A DNA stretch of 64,000 nucleotides from contig CAMRHE010000011.1 of NCBI GenBank assembly GCA_947044405.1, positions 3,712,501-3,776,500 of the forward strand, written 5' to 3'. Both the position numbers and the translations under genes were made by a program. The notes beneath the pieces are model-generated. The model did no database searches, was not told the origin of the DNA, and saw nothing but the letters and a program-made list of their open reading frames with translations. Below, piece by piece: positions 21,109 to 32,259 of the stretch (within the stretch, counting starts at the first letter, position 1; each line of letters opens with the position of its first letter). This stretch comes from Leptodactylus fallax (lineage: Eukaryota > Chordata > Amphibia > Anura > Leptodactylidae).

Positions 21109-21987
21109 ATGGCTTCTATTCAGGACCTTGTGACTCGAATGGAGGGTTTGGCAGGTTTGGTGTCTGAGCTGGCCAATCAGGTTCACACTCTCACCCAGAA
21201 TCAAGCTGAGGCCGCTGCTACACCACCTGTTGTCATTTCCCTTCCCAGGGTTAAAATGCTACTCCCGGATAGGTTTTCAGGGGACCGAGGTAAATTTGAG
21301 ACGTTCAGAGAATCATGTCTGTTGTATTTTCGTGTCAACCCTCATGCGTTGCAGTCTCAGATGGTGGGGGTGGTCATTTCCCTCTTACAGGGGGATCCAC
21401 AGACTTGGGCCCTTAAACTCCCCCCTGAGGCAGAAGAGTGGACAGATCTGGAAAAAATTTTTAAGTCTTTGGGGGCCATTTATGCTGAGCCTGATCAAAT
21501 TGGACTTGCCGATTCCCAACTTCTTACCCTCCGGCAAGGTAAACTATCCGCTGAAACTTACTGCTCTGAGTTTCGGAAGTTGAGTATAACAGCAGGTTGG
21601 TGTGACTCCGCTTTGAAAGCTCTTTTTAAACAGGGCCTGAATGATTCAGTAAAGGATGTCTGGGTAGGTCACCCTGATCCCCCTACCTTAGAAAAGGCCA
21701 TGACCTTAGCCATCCGCATTGACAGGAGACTCCAGGACAGACGTAAAGAGAGGGTGGGGATTGGTCCCACTAAGTCTTCTGTCTATCCCTCTCTTTCTGT
21801 TAAAGAATCTGTTTCTCCTTCTGTCACCCCTGGAGATGAGCCTATGCAGTTGGGAGCACTGGATACCAAGGCTAGACGAGAATATCGTCTCCGGAATCAT
21901 CTCTGCCTGTATTGCGGCAAACCGGGTCACCTCATCCGAGACTGTTCCATCAAACCACGTACACCAGCGGAAAACTCCAGGGCCTGA
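21109..21987 (+). CDS. gag: Ty3/gypsy (Sushi-like) gag
   Basis: Capsid/nucleocapsid protein of an LTR retrotransposon. The start chosen is MASIQDLV (21109); in-frame sequence further upstream is leader. The N-terminus is a short coiled coil ([18 protein letters not shown]). The capsid-like core contains [15 protein letters not shown] and YCSEFRKLS, usual for chromovirus-type gags. EPMQLG precedes a single zinc knuckle [14 protein letters not shown] near 21905-21947; this arrangement is typical of Sushi-ichi and the domesticated RTL/PEG10 relatives. About 292 aa, uninterrupted. The pol frame (-1) overlaps its last 76 nt. Confidence 0.8.
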   Translation: MASIQDLVTRMEGLAGLVSELANQVHTLTQNQAEAAATPPVVISLPRVKMLLPDRFSGDRGKFETFRESCLLYFRVNPHALQSQMVGVVISLLQGDPQTWALKLPPEAEEWTDLEKIFKSLGAIYAEPDQIGLADSQLLTLRQGKLSAETYCSEFRKLSITAGWCDSALKALFKQGLNDSVKDVWVGHPDPPTLEKAMTLAIRIDRRLQDRRKERVGIGPTKSSVYPSLSVKESVSPSVTPGDEPMQLGALDTKARREYRLRNHLCLYCGKPGHLIRDCSIKPRTPAENSRA

Positions 21988-23595
21988 GTGGTATTCAGAA
22001 GAACCACTCAGGCAGTCAGGTATCTTCTGAAAAATCTCACAAATTGATGTTACCTGTGTCTCTGTCCTTTGGGGGCAGATCTGTTTCTGGGCAGGCCCTA
22101 GTAGATTCTGGGGCTGCCACTAACTTTGTTAAATTTTCGTTTGTTTCTGCTTTACGTATTGAACTTGTATCATTAGATACTGCTCTGTTGGTTACTGGGG
22201 CGGATTTTACTCCACTGGCCAGGGGTAAAATCCATTTTAAAACCCCCTTACTCTCTTTGCAAGTGGGCTCAATACATATGGAGCTCATGAGTTTTTTTGT
22301 TATGGAGGATCTCTCGTCTGATATCATTTTAGGGCTTTCCTGGCTAGACCTCCATAACCCTACCTTTGATTGGCCCAAAAAAGAGTTAGTGAAATGGGGG
22401 AATCAGTGCTCCTCCCATTGTATTGCTTTGCATTCCTCCGATTGTCTCAGTGAGGAGACGCTTCTTCCTGAATCTCTGTCTGATTTTCATGATGTTTTTG
22501 ATCCTAAAGCTGCTGAAGTTTTACCACCGCATAGACCTTACGATTGTGCGATTGAACTCCTTCCCGACTCCAAATACCCTAAGGGAAGGATCTTCAATCT
22601 TTCTGCTCCAGAACGTGAGGCTATGCGGGATTACACTCAGGATAGTTTTCTTAAAGGTCACATCCGTCCGTCTCAGTCTCCCATGGGAGCTGGGTTCTTT
22701 TTTGTTAAAAAGAAAGATGGCGGACTGCGACCATGCATTGACTACCGAGAATTAAATAAAATTACGGTTAAAAATCAGTACCCTCTTCCCCTGCCCTGAT
22801 CTTTTCAATCAGTTTGTGGGTGCCCGCTGGTTTTCTAAAATTGACCTCCGTGGGGCATACAATCTGATCCAGATTAGAGAAGGAGATGAATGGAAAACTG
22901 CGTTCAACACCCCGGAAGGTCACTTTGAATATTTGGTAATGCCTTTCAGGTTATGTAATGCACCCGCAGTATTTCAACACTTTGTTAACGATATCTTTAG
23001 AGACTTGCTCGGTCGTTATGTGGTTGTCTACCTGGATGATATTCTAGTGTTCTCTCCTGATTGGGATACACATATTGAGCATGTTAGGAGTGTTTTGCTA
23101 CTGTTGCGTCAAAACTCTCTCTTTGCCAAACTGTCCAAATGCCTGTTCGGAGTCCAAAGGGTCACCTTCCTCGGTTACGTTATTACTCCCAATTCTTTTT
23201 GTATGGATCCACTAAAAGTCATGGCTATTAAAAACTGGGAACACCCCTCCAACCTTAAAGCCCTGCAACGTTTCTTGGGGTTCTCCAACTATTATCGAAA
23301 ATTTATTAAGAATTTCTCTTCTATAGTGAAGCCATTGACGGATCTCACAAAGAAAGGTGCCGATGTGACCAAATGGACTCCGGAAGTGGAAGAGGCTTTT
23401 GTACATCTCAAGAAATGTTTTGTTGAGGCTCCTGTATTAGTACCACCAGACTATGATGAGCCCATTTATTATTGAGGTTGATGCCTCTGAAGTAGGGGTT
23501 GGTGCCGTGTTGTCTCAGGGCTCTGAAAATTTTACGTGTTTGCAACCTGTAGCCTTCTTCTCGAGGAAATTCTCTCCTACGCAGCGCAACTCGTC
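21912..23595 (+). pseudogene. pol: Ty3/gypsy pol, truncated and frameshifted
   Basis: Pol begins in the -1 frame relative to gag. Aspartic protease: VDSGAATNF (Asp codon at 22104) and [25 protein letters not shown], a frame break near 22795, then FSKIDLRGAYN, and the catalytic YLDD at 23029-23040 within VVVYLDDILVFS; FLGYVI and FLGFSNYYRKFI follow. A one-base change near 23466 shifts frame again. RNase H starts ([16 protein letters not shown]) and stops after [11 protein letters not shown] near 23595, where Penelope sequence takes over. RNase H remainder, integrase and the 3' LTR are missing, so it cannot be autonomous. Confidence 0.8.
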
Positions 23596-24286
23596 TAATA
23601 AGGTACGGTTTATCACAACATACAATTCCCAGTCATTTAAACTGCATGAGATTTTGAAAAAACATTGGGGAATTTTACTTTGCGATTCCATACTTAAAAA
23701 ATATCTTAAACCATCTCCCTCCATTAATTTTAGGAGGGCCACCAATTTGAGAGACGTATTAGTACATAGTCACTTCGTGGGGGACTCTGGCCAACAATAC
23801 ATAGATGGAAGCGGACCTAAAATGGGATGCAAACCTTGTGGACGTTGCGTCGCATGTAAGAATGTGGATACAGCGACTAATTTTTGGAATTCGGATCATA
23901 GTCGTAATTTTGAAATTCGACACAATTTGAATTGTCAGTCTTTCGGAGTAATTTATTTTGCTATTTGTCCTTGCAACTTGATTTATATAGGCCTAACCAC
24001 ACGCGAATTTCGTCGTAGAATACGAGAACATGTCCTGGGAATTATTAATTCTCGAGAAGTTGAGGACATCTCAACTCTTAAAACAATCCCAAAACACTTT
24101 CGTATCCATCATGATTCGAATCCATCCACTTTACATATACGTGCCATTGATCAGGTTTCTGTTGGACCTAGGGCGGGTAATTGGAAGAAAAAACTTGCCC
24201 AGATGGAGAGTCATTGGATCTATACCCTCAATACGGTACATCCACACGGACTTAAAGACAATGTAAGCTTTGCTCCTTTTCTATAA
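23596..24286 (+). pseudogene. Penelope-like element C-terminus: linker and GIY-YIG endonuclease
   Basis: Continues in frame from the gypsy RNase H fragment. [16 protein letters not shown] and the Cys cluster [11 protein letters not shown] are hallmarks of the region between RT and endonuclease in Penelope-like elements. The GIY-YIG domain reads [16 protein letters not shown] (from 23945), with the conserved Arg in [12 protein letters not shown]. It ends [11 protein letters not shown] at a TAA (24284-24286), the usual Penelope-like C-terminus. The RT is wholly absent, so this is a 5'-truncated copy. The endonuclease module itself shows no frame break. Confidence 0.8.
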
Positions 24287-25099
24287 TTTTTTTTTTTTTT
24301 GCGTTTATTGTCTGTGATATTTACTGTACTTGGGTGTCTTCTAGTTATTTTATTTTCATTACATTTGATTTTATTTTTATGTTCTTTTCTTGTATTTATT
24401 GTTGTCTCCATAGGTATGAGGTGCTTGTTTTGTTTTTGTTCTCATCCTTATACTTACTTTTCTACTTTTGGTTGTCTTTACAGGTTCTTGTTTTGTCTTG
24501 GAATATCACTGCCTCTTCGAGATATATTGTGTATCTTATGTCTTCTAAAACCAGCATTCCCATATATTAGATGGCTGTGATCTTCGTGATTTTCCATTTG
24601 AATATCAGCAATGGGACTAGTCTTTCGTATTCGATTTATTACACATATTTTATCTTTATCCTGTTATAAAAATACTGATTTGTTATGATCAGATTTTTTA
24701 TCTATTATATAGTTTTTTACCAGTGCTGATTCTTTGGTCACGTTTTCATATGAACTTTTTTTCGTCACTGCGCACTTTTCTATATTTTGTCAAATTGTCA
24801 CTAATTGCTATATATATATATATATATATTTTATATTTGTATTTGCATTTAACATGTGAGAATATATCATAAATTCATATACACTTTTCATAGTTCATAT
24901 TGATATATTTATTCATTATCACTATATATTATGTTAGCACTGTATATTAGTTTTCTTTGAATATGTATAATAGTTCTTTCTGATTTCCTAACTATATTTA
25001 ATGTCTTTGAGAATGTGCTGATGTCTTAGAGATGTTTTTTTATTCTGTTTTGAGTTCTTTTGTTGCCTAGGTCTTATGAGTATACATTATATTGGCTGA

Positions 25100-25400
25100 T
25101 GATAGTTTTCCATCTCATAATTTCTTGCTCGGTCGCTATATCGTCTCGCGCATGCGCATAATGGATTAGTGACGTTTTCTGTTTCAATAACATCTCGCGT
25201 TGATAGTGTTTTTCATGCATGCGCAGTTTGTTTATCATTACGTCCTCTATGTTGTACAGACAGTTTTCCATCCTATAACATCTCGTGCGATTATTATATG
25301 TTCTCGCGCATGCGCAGTGGATTTTTGAGACGATCGTCTCTTATTTTACAACATCTCGCGTTGTCAGTGTATTTCATGCATGCACAGTTTATCTATTATG
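25100..25400. repeat. Two-copy direct repeat with CGCATGCGCA palindromes
   Basis: Blocks of the type AGTTTTCCATCYYATAA, CTCGCGCATGCGCA, AACATCTCGCGTTG and CATGCATGCRCAGTTT occur twice with a period near 170 bp. TCGCGCATGCGCA occurs twice and CATGCATGCRCA twice. The sequence is unusually CpG-rich for this AT-rich setting. Confidence 0.7.
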
Positions 25401-25524
25401 GCGTCCTCCATGTTGAATAGGTAGTCTTTATTATTTCCTTCATACAGAACCTGTGTTTTTTGTTTTTTGTATTTCTATTGGTTGCTTGATATTTAAATAG
25501 CATTGCACCTCTGATGCATGTTGT

Positions 25525-25566
25525 CCCTTGACGAAGCCTTTTGTTGTAGGCGAAACACGCGTCGGG
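25525..25566 (+). ncRNA. Hammerhead-like motif in Penelope 3' region
   Basis: Order: stem I CCC (25525-25527), TTGACGA (25528-25534), A, stem II GCC/GGC (25536-25538, 25549-25551), GAA, stem III AC-ACGC-GT (25555-25562), C at 25563 as the cleavage position, then GGG (25564-25566). This is the layout of the minimal type I hammerhead known from Penelope-like terminal repeats, with a 2-bp stem III. The core has U where C3 is expected, and an extra A before stem II. Confidence 0.5.
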
Positions 25567-25950
25567 TGGTCGCATGGTCTGTAGCTAAAGATTATTTGTA
25601 GCAACCAGATTATCATATATTTTTTCTATGGCCTATTTTTTGCTATGTTCTAGCACTTATAGGTGTTTGTTTTGCATTTTGGGTATTTTAAATTTGTTTT
25701 TCTGATAAGAACTATGTTTCTTGAACTTTATCTTTTGATATACCCCTATGCTCAATGTTATTAACATTCTTATTGTATTGATATCTGATTTCTCACATTT
25801 CAATGCTTCATATACGGTGCCATGTAATTTATCTGGTATACTGGTACACTATTTGACTTTACAAGTCTTACCCCTTCTATATGTATTGTTATATTTTTGT
25901 GATGTTATTGTAGTGTCCATGTATGTGTTTTTTATTGGATACTGATAAAT

Positions 25951-25994
25951 ATTTATGAATTTTATATTGGTGTGGATATTTTTCCTTATGTTTA
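25951..25994 (+). repeat. Right arm of 44-bp perfect inverted repeat
   Basis: Exact reverse complement of 20811-20854. It is followed by about 55 bp of further Penelope 3' sequence before the right target-duplication candidate at 26050. Confidence 0.85.
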
Positions 25995-26087
25995 TTTCAG
26001 TTTATTATCCCACTTTGTTGTGTTATAAATGCCTTTATGTTACATTGATCTTAACCCCTTCCTGCAACATAAGTAAGAAGATGTTAA

Positions 26088-26340
26088 AGGGATGATCCAG
26101 GATATAGGTTTTATGGCCTATTCTTAGGATAGGCCATACATATCTAATTGGTATGGGGCTGACATGCAGCCCCCACACCAATAATCTGTATGTAATCATT
26201 TACGGTGCAGGAAGGAGATAGTTCCAGCCCCTGTGTAGTTGCTGGGTTTTGCTACTGCAGTTCAGCTCCCATTGCTATTGCTCTGATCAATGCTCCAGTG
26301 AGCCCCTATGTACAACCCAACCATGAGCTGACTGGGTAAA
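26088..26340. mobile_element. T2-like MITE fragment
   Basis: Begins after TTAA (26084-26087) with AGGGATGATCC. It shares the blocks ATGGCCTATTCTTAGGATAG and GGGGCTGACA with the better preserved element at 35637-36047. The right end is not clear. Confidence 0.55.
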
Positions 26341-26856
26341 AAATTAACACAACAAAAAATAGTTCTGAAGTCTCACAGTTGGATACTCTAATACCTTATA
26401 AATAGGCTAAGAAGATGAATCGTTGGTTTAAGTGAGGGAGGTACACAGCAGAGACTGCAGTATGAAGTATATCACAAGAGGCCCTACGATTAGGGATGGG
26501 GATAGATAGTTGTGCAGTTGGCAAGTTGGTTTAGTCCTAGATTGGAGGATCAAGGTGGTCCCAGTCTGCCCAGTACCAGAGACAATAAAAGGAATACTAC
26601 ACCACAAGAACCATTTACAAATGTAAAATGTCAAAATGTGCAATCCTGTTTCATATAAATAATAGCTGTATAATATTTTGAAATGAATGTGTGTGCACAT
26701 GCATACAGCCCATAGAGGTAGCTCACGTAGCTGTCATCTTGTCCCTAAAGAGGAGTTGTTCAAATTAGTTTAATCCAAGATTTTAAAGTGCAATGAGAGC
26801 CTGAGTGTGCAATGGAGAGGGACAAGCAACAAATCCATTCTATCGCATGTGGTTAG

Positions 26857-27430
26857 TAGAGGTGGGTGAACTGATCTGCCATGAGCCGGGTTCTACCCAA
26901 ATAGTCCAAATTGTTTGTTTTTTAAGTAAACCAAAAAGCAATTCATCTTGGATGAACTAAAATGGCTGTCGCCAAATGTATTATGCAGTAAAATGGAGCA
27001 GCAATTATGGGCAGGGACAATAAATAGGTTTCATGACCCACTGGGTCAATGTTCTGAGCATCAGCGGGCACAGTCTAGAAACACAGCAAGGCCAGGTAGT
27101 TTAAAGTACTGACATCACCTTATGGGTGCATAGAAAGCACAGTTTCAATACTACAGTGAACTCATCCACCTCCTCCATTTCCTCCAGATTGGACCAGGTT
27201 CCCTCCCCTAACTTCACCTGGGCAAGTCAGTGCTTACATGCCTCCTCCCTCATTTCATGGCTGTAAGGTGAAGCACACATTGAGAGGCACTGTAGCCCAT
27301 GTTGGAGTGTCAGTTTGAGTAGCAGTATACGGTGAATGATTACTGCATGCAGCAAACCACAGACACAATGGGGTAGATAACTGTGAGAGGAAGAACAACA
27401 ACAACACTTTTGGAAGATAGTCAAGCTTTT
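26857..27430 (+). mobile_element. hAT-like fragment
   Basis: Starts TAGAGGTGGGTGAAC, the inverted form of the CATCTCTA ends seen near 59122 and 61280. Near 27336-27380 one frame reads TVNDYCMQQTTDTMG, closely matching AVNDYYMQQTTG in the hAT ruin at 57780. It is otherwise eroded, with no open frame. Confidence 0.5.
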
Positions 27431-28230
27431 TCAGCTCGCAGGCTAGGCAGTAGGCACACTGACAGTGTTCCCCAAATTGCCAAAACGCTCACATGATCCA
27501 GAGTTAGATCCAGCCTGGAACCCCTAGATACAGCATCTAAAAATCCTCTTTAAAACTATGACAATGTACACTTGTCCTTGATTGTTCAAGTGAATTCCAA
27601 TGTAAAGTGAAATGTGTGAAATATGGGGCCTGTATAGACATAGTAATGCATTATGCATTTGAGAATGCTTTCACAAGCTACAAAAGACCTGATTTAAGAA
27701 TGCATGTGTGTTTAAATATATATTTACTATCCTGGAATGTGGTAAACTGACAGTTATTGGGTCATGTCACAAATCTACTAAATACCATAGCCACAACATC
27801 CCTTAGTGTCTAATGAAGTCAATGCTGTTTATTGTTTTATGTTGCACACGACTTAACAGATACACTGTAACACTAATATATCAAGCAGAAACAAATGTAA
27901 ATGTAATAGGCATGCCTTGCAACTGGAATTAATAAAATGTTGTTTAAACAAATACACTACTTGGCAGAAGGCAACAATTATAAAGCAAACTGAAGTATCT
28001 GGACTCTTGCAACAAGATAAAATAAAATTACAAATACCTTTTTCATATACAAGAAATTTTCCCTTAACAAACATTTATCATCCATACACAGGATAGGTTA
28101 TAAATTTGTGATAGCTCAGGGTCCAAATACTGTGACCCACACCAATCACAAAAACAAGTATCCTGTCTGAATAAAGCTATGGAGCACATGTCTAACCACT
28201 ACTCCACTTACTCAGCTCTGTTAAGCTGCT
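27431..28230. other. No gene seen
   Basis: AT-rich DNA without recognisable coding or repeat content. Confidence 0.35.
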
Positions 28231-29139
28231 TGCACACGACTGCGTGCTTACCACCAGCCATGAATTAAAGGCACGGCGGCAGACGGGGGACACCTGCAGC
28301 GTTTTCTCATCCGGCTTCCTTAAAATTTAATTAGTGCCGGACGCCACTGGGTGCCGCCTGAAGTTGGATACAGCAGCACCCGGCTTCTGCACATTCTCTG
28401 TACAGTAGTGAAGCCGGTAATTGACAGCTTCACTACTATACCTGAGTGAATTGCTCAGTATCGCAAAGCTGACACCTGCGGGCGGAGTTGGGCTCCGATC
28501 ACGCTTGTTAACCCCTTAGATGCCATGGTCAAACATGACCGCGGCATCCAAGGGAGTTGCGCTATAATAATTAACCCGGAGGCACCCCCCCCCCGCGGCG
28601 AGATGGGGGGGTGGGCCGTTATGCCATTTCGGCAGCCTGGGATCTGGCCAGTGACCCCAGGCTGCTGGGACCCCCAAGTACCTGGCTGATCCTGCCTGCG
28701 ATGGAGAAAATCAGTCTATGTGTCTGCATAGGCTGACTTTCTCTATAGATTGAAATACACTTGTATGCTCGTGTATTGCAGTCTATAGTACTGAACCAGC
28801 GATCAGTGTATGGCTGGTTCAGATGTCCTTATAGGACAAGTACAAAATGTAAAAAAAAATAAAAATACTGTGTTAAAAAAAATAAATAAATAAATTTATT
28901 AAGCCCCAAAAATTCCTTTTTCCTATATAAAATGAATTATATAAAAAATCCTAAAAATTAATAAAAACAATACATATTTGGTATCACCGCGTCCGTAACA
29001 ACCTGTACAATAAAACTAAAACAATATTTAACCTACATGGTGAACGTCAGGGAAAAAAACGGAAAAAAAAACGTCGGAATTAATGATTTTTCTCCATCTT
29101 ACCTTACAAAATATGCTATAAAAAGTGATCAAAAAGTTA

Positions 29140-30775
29140 CAGTCATATGAAAAAGTTTGGGCACCCCTATTAATCTTAATCATTTTTAGTTCTAAATATT
29201 TGGGTGTTTGCAACAGCCATTTCAATTTGATATATCTAATAACTGATGGACACAGTAATATTTCAGGATTGAAATGAGGTTTATTGTACTAACAAAAAAT
29301 GTGCAATATATAAAAAACCAAAATTTGACCGGTCCAAAATATGGGCCCCCAAAAAAAAAAAAAAAAAAAAAATTTTATATATCCTCCTTTTTTTAAAAAT
29401 AACAGCCTCTAGTCACTTCCTGTAGCTTTTAATCAGTTCCTGGATCCTGGATGAAGGTATTTTTGACCATTCCTCTTTACAAAACAATTCCAGTTCAGTT
29501 AAGTTTGATGGTCGCCGAGCATGGACAGCCCGCTTCAAATTATCCCACAGATGTTCAATGATATTCAGGTCTGGGGACTGGGATGGCCATTCCAGAACAT
29601 TGTAATTGTTCCTCTGCATGAATGCCTGAGTAGATTTGGAGCTGTGTTTTGGATCATTGTCTTGCTGAAATATCCATCCCCGGCGTAACTTCAAATTCAT
29701 CACTGATTCTTGTACATTATTCTCAAGAATCTGCTGATACTGAGTTGAATCCATGCGACCCTCAACTTTAACAAGATTCCCGGTGCCGGCATTGGCCACA
29801 CAGCCCCAAAGCATGATGGAACCTCCACCAAATTTTACAGTGGGTAGCAAGTGTTTTTCTTGGAATGCTGTGTTTTTTTGACGCCATGCATAACACCTTT
29901 TTGTATGACCAAACAACTCAATCTTTGTTTCATCAGTCCACAGGACCTTCTTCCAAAATGAAGCTGGCTTGTCCAAATGTGCTTTTGCATACCTCAGGCG
30001 ACTCTGTTTGTGGCGTGCTTTCAGAAACGGCTTCTTTCGCATCACTCTCTCATACAGCTTCTCCTTGTGCAAAGTGTGCTGTATTGTTGACCGATGCACA
30101 GTGACACCATCTGCAGCAAGATGATGCTGCAGCTCTTTGGAGGTGGTCTGTGGATTGTCCTAAACTGTTCCCACCATTCTTCTTCTCTGCCTTTCTGATA
30201 TTTTTCTTGGTCTGCCACTTCTGGGCTTAACAAGAACTGTCCCTGTGGTCTTCCATTTCCTTACTATGTTCCTCACAGTGGAAACTGACAGGTTAAATCT
30301 CTGAGACAACTTTTTGTATCCTTCCCCTGAACAACTATGTTGAACAATCTTTGTTTTCAGATCATTTGAAAGTTGTTTTGAGGAGCCCATGATGCCACTT
30401 TCAGAGGAGATTCAAATAAGAGAACAACTTGCAATTGGCCACCTTAAATACCTTTTCTCATGATTGGATACACCTGGCTATGAAGTTCAAAGCTCAAACC
30501 AATTTTGTGCTTCAGTAAGTCAGTAAAAAGTAGTTAGGAGTATTCAAATCAATAAAATGATAAGGGTACCCAAATTTTTGCACCAGTCAAATTTTGGTTT
30601 AATGCATATTGCACATTTTCTGTTAGTACAATAAACCTCATTTCAATCATGAAATATTACTGTGTCCATCAGTTATTAGATATATCAAATTGAAATAGCT
30701 GTTGCAAACACCCAAATATTTAGAACTAAAAATGATTAAGATTAATAGGGGTGCCCAAACTTTTTCATATGACTG
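29140..30775 (-). mobile_element. Tc1-type transposon, copy A
   Basis: 1636 bp between TA (29138-29139) and TA (30776-30777). Terminal inverted repeats are about 210 bp and begin CAGTCATATGAAAAAGTTTG. Each carries an inner near-repeat of the outer TTTGGGCACCCC block (AATTTGGGTACCC), an IR/DR layout as in the Sleeping Beauty group. An A-run of about 23 bp at 29349-29371 is a copy-specific change. The transposase is on the minus strand. It sits inside an older repeat. Confidence 0.9.
29413..30390 (-). pseudogene. Tc1 transposase, copy A (two premature stops)
   Basis: Cut-and-paste transposase with DD34E chemistry. It starts MGSSKQLSNDLKTKIV at 30390. The paired-like HTH region spans about residues 1-110 with GRPRKI between the helices. 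The first Asp is in LWTDETKIELFG, the second is the first Asp of QQDNDPKHSS, and the Glu is in NIIEHLWD; 34 residues separate the last two. A stop after MVGTV (30160-30162; copy B has Lys) splits the frame, which resumes unchanged to 29413. There CGA of copy B has become TGA (CpG decay) 16 codons before the normal end. All catalytic residues survive. Confidence 0.88.
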
Positions 30776-31190
30776 TATATGTACCTCAAAACAGTACCAA
30801 TAATAAGCACAGGTTGTTCCGCAAAAAAATAAGCCCTCTGTAAATCGAAAAATAAAAATGTTACGCCTCTCAGAAGATGGTGATGCAAAGATAATCAATT
30901 TCTTTCCCCAAATGGGTTTTTGTTCTGCAGATTTAGTACCGCATAGAAAAAATATAAATGAGGTATCGTCATAATCATACCGACCCGCAGAATATAGGTA
31001 ACATGTTACTTATGCTGTATGCTGCATGGCAAAAAATTTAAAAGGTAAAACGCAATACCAGAATTGATGGTTTTTTTTATAACCCACTAAAAAAATGAGT
31101 TGATAAAATTTATTCAATAAGTTATAGGCACCCAAAATTGGTGTCATTACAAAATGCATCTGATCTCGCAAGCCCTCATATGGAGACATC

Positions 31191-32259
31191 ACCAGAAAAA
31201 TAAAGATAATATAGCTTGTACAATGTGAAGAGAAAAATCACCAAATCATTAGAAAAAAACTGTCAGTGGCAGGAGGGGAATGTATAAGCTGTGCTAACAT
31301 ATATGAGGGTACACCCCAGATTTAGAGTTTATGAGGGAAAAGATACCAGAAGTGACCCCCAATGTGACCCCCCCAATAATAGGAATTACTGGGAAAATAG
31401 TAGGGAATTTAGTGTACCCAATGTACTCCACACAGCTTACATATTCACTCTTCACCATCTGCTGTGCATTCACGTCTGGGATACTAATGCTCGTTACACC
31501 CCCTGATAAATTCTTTGAGGGTTGCACTTTTCACAATTGGTCCCTCCTTAGGGGATTCCACTTTTCTGGCACCTTAGAGGCTCTACAAACATGACATGTT
31601 GTCCAGATCCCAAACATGTAAATCTGCACTCCAAGACCACAAAGCGCTCCTTCTCTTCTGTGCCCTGCTGTGTGCCCAAACTGCAGTTTATGCCCACATG
31701 TATGACACTGGTGTACCCAGGATATCGAACTTAATGTCATATCTGGGTATAAACTGATATTTGGGCACACAACCAGGCAGAAGGGAGGGAGCATTATTTG
31801 GTTTTTGGCGCACAGATTTAGACAGTTTGGTTTTTGGATGTCATGACACTTTTGCAAAACTCTTGAAATGCCAGCTCCCAAGTCTCCAGCTCTCTGCATC
31901 AGGGGTTCTTTTCTCAGGTAAGGGCCAAGAGGGTTGTACTATACAGCTATAACTCAACCTAAAAGTAAAAAAGTGATAGTAAAAAACTGATGGTAAACAC
32001 TGATGCCAACTGATGCCAATTTATGACAACTGATGGTTTTGGAGTAGAAATTTGTGAAAAAGCCTGATGACAACTGATGCATTTTCACATCAGTTTTGGC
32101 ATCAGTTGTAATGACTAAAGGACAAAAAAACTGATACTGATGCAACTGACATATGTGAACCTACCCTTAGTTGTCAGAGCAGAAAAAGTTACAAGAGTTT
32201 TCTCTCCCTCTCAGGTACCCCACATGTGTGTGCAGTTCATGGACAGCCAACTGATTTTA
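31191..32259. other. No gene; repeat fragments
   Basis: Contains a segment of a common-looking repeat (31480-31600, TTGCACTTTTCACAATTGG, CCTTAGAGGCTCTACAAAC) and short direct repeats of AACTGATG (31980-32140). No coding signal. Confidence 0.4.

Larger units (their letters stand above)
24287..25950 (+). other. Penelope-like 3' region
   Basis: AT-rich, non-coding. It holds a TA run at 24810-24830, a two-copy direct repeat with CGCATGCGCA palindromes (25100-25400) and a hammerhead-like motif (25525-25566). Confidence 0.6.
20811..26049 (+). mobile_element. Chimeric insertion: Sushi-like Ty3/gypsy gag-pol fused to Penelope-like 3' half
   Basis: A 5.2-kb unit bounded by a perfect 44-bp inverted repeat (20811-20854 and 25951-25994). 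CTTAATCCCTTCCT (20797-20810) and CTTAACCCCTTCCT (26050-26063) form a 14-bp direct repeat with one mismatch, read as a target duplication. Inside, in one orientation, are gypsy leader, gag and pol up to the early RNase H (to about 23595), then the Penelope linker and GIY-YIG endonuclease and a 1.7-kb Penelope 3' region. No gypsy LTR, integrase or Penelope RT is present. One event with a template switch between two RNAs would explain all of this (inference). Confidence 0.6.
28231..31190. repeat. Frog-type interspersed repeat split by a Tc1 insertion
   Basis: The two flanks of the Tc1 copy (28231-29137 and 30778-31190) read as one repeat. They hold blocks such as TTGGTATCACCGCGTCCG, CCGCAAAAAAATAAGCCCTC and TAGATGCCATGGTC. 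Related segments occur at 33556-34340, 38860-39060, 44545-44990 and 47700-47900. The parent transposon class is not recognised. A C8 run near 28586 and A/T runs near 28850-28900 lie inside. Confidence 0.55.

Noticed and set aside
21960..21990. Programmed -1 frameshift heptamer between gag and pol
   Set aside because: The overlap is -1, but GGAAAAC at 21969-21975 does not fit the X XXY YYZ rule well and no clear downstream pseudoknot could be traced by eye.
28231..28700. CpG-island promoter of a host gene
   Set aside because: The GC-rich patch belongs to an interspersed repeat with copies elsewhere in the window, and no exon follows.
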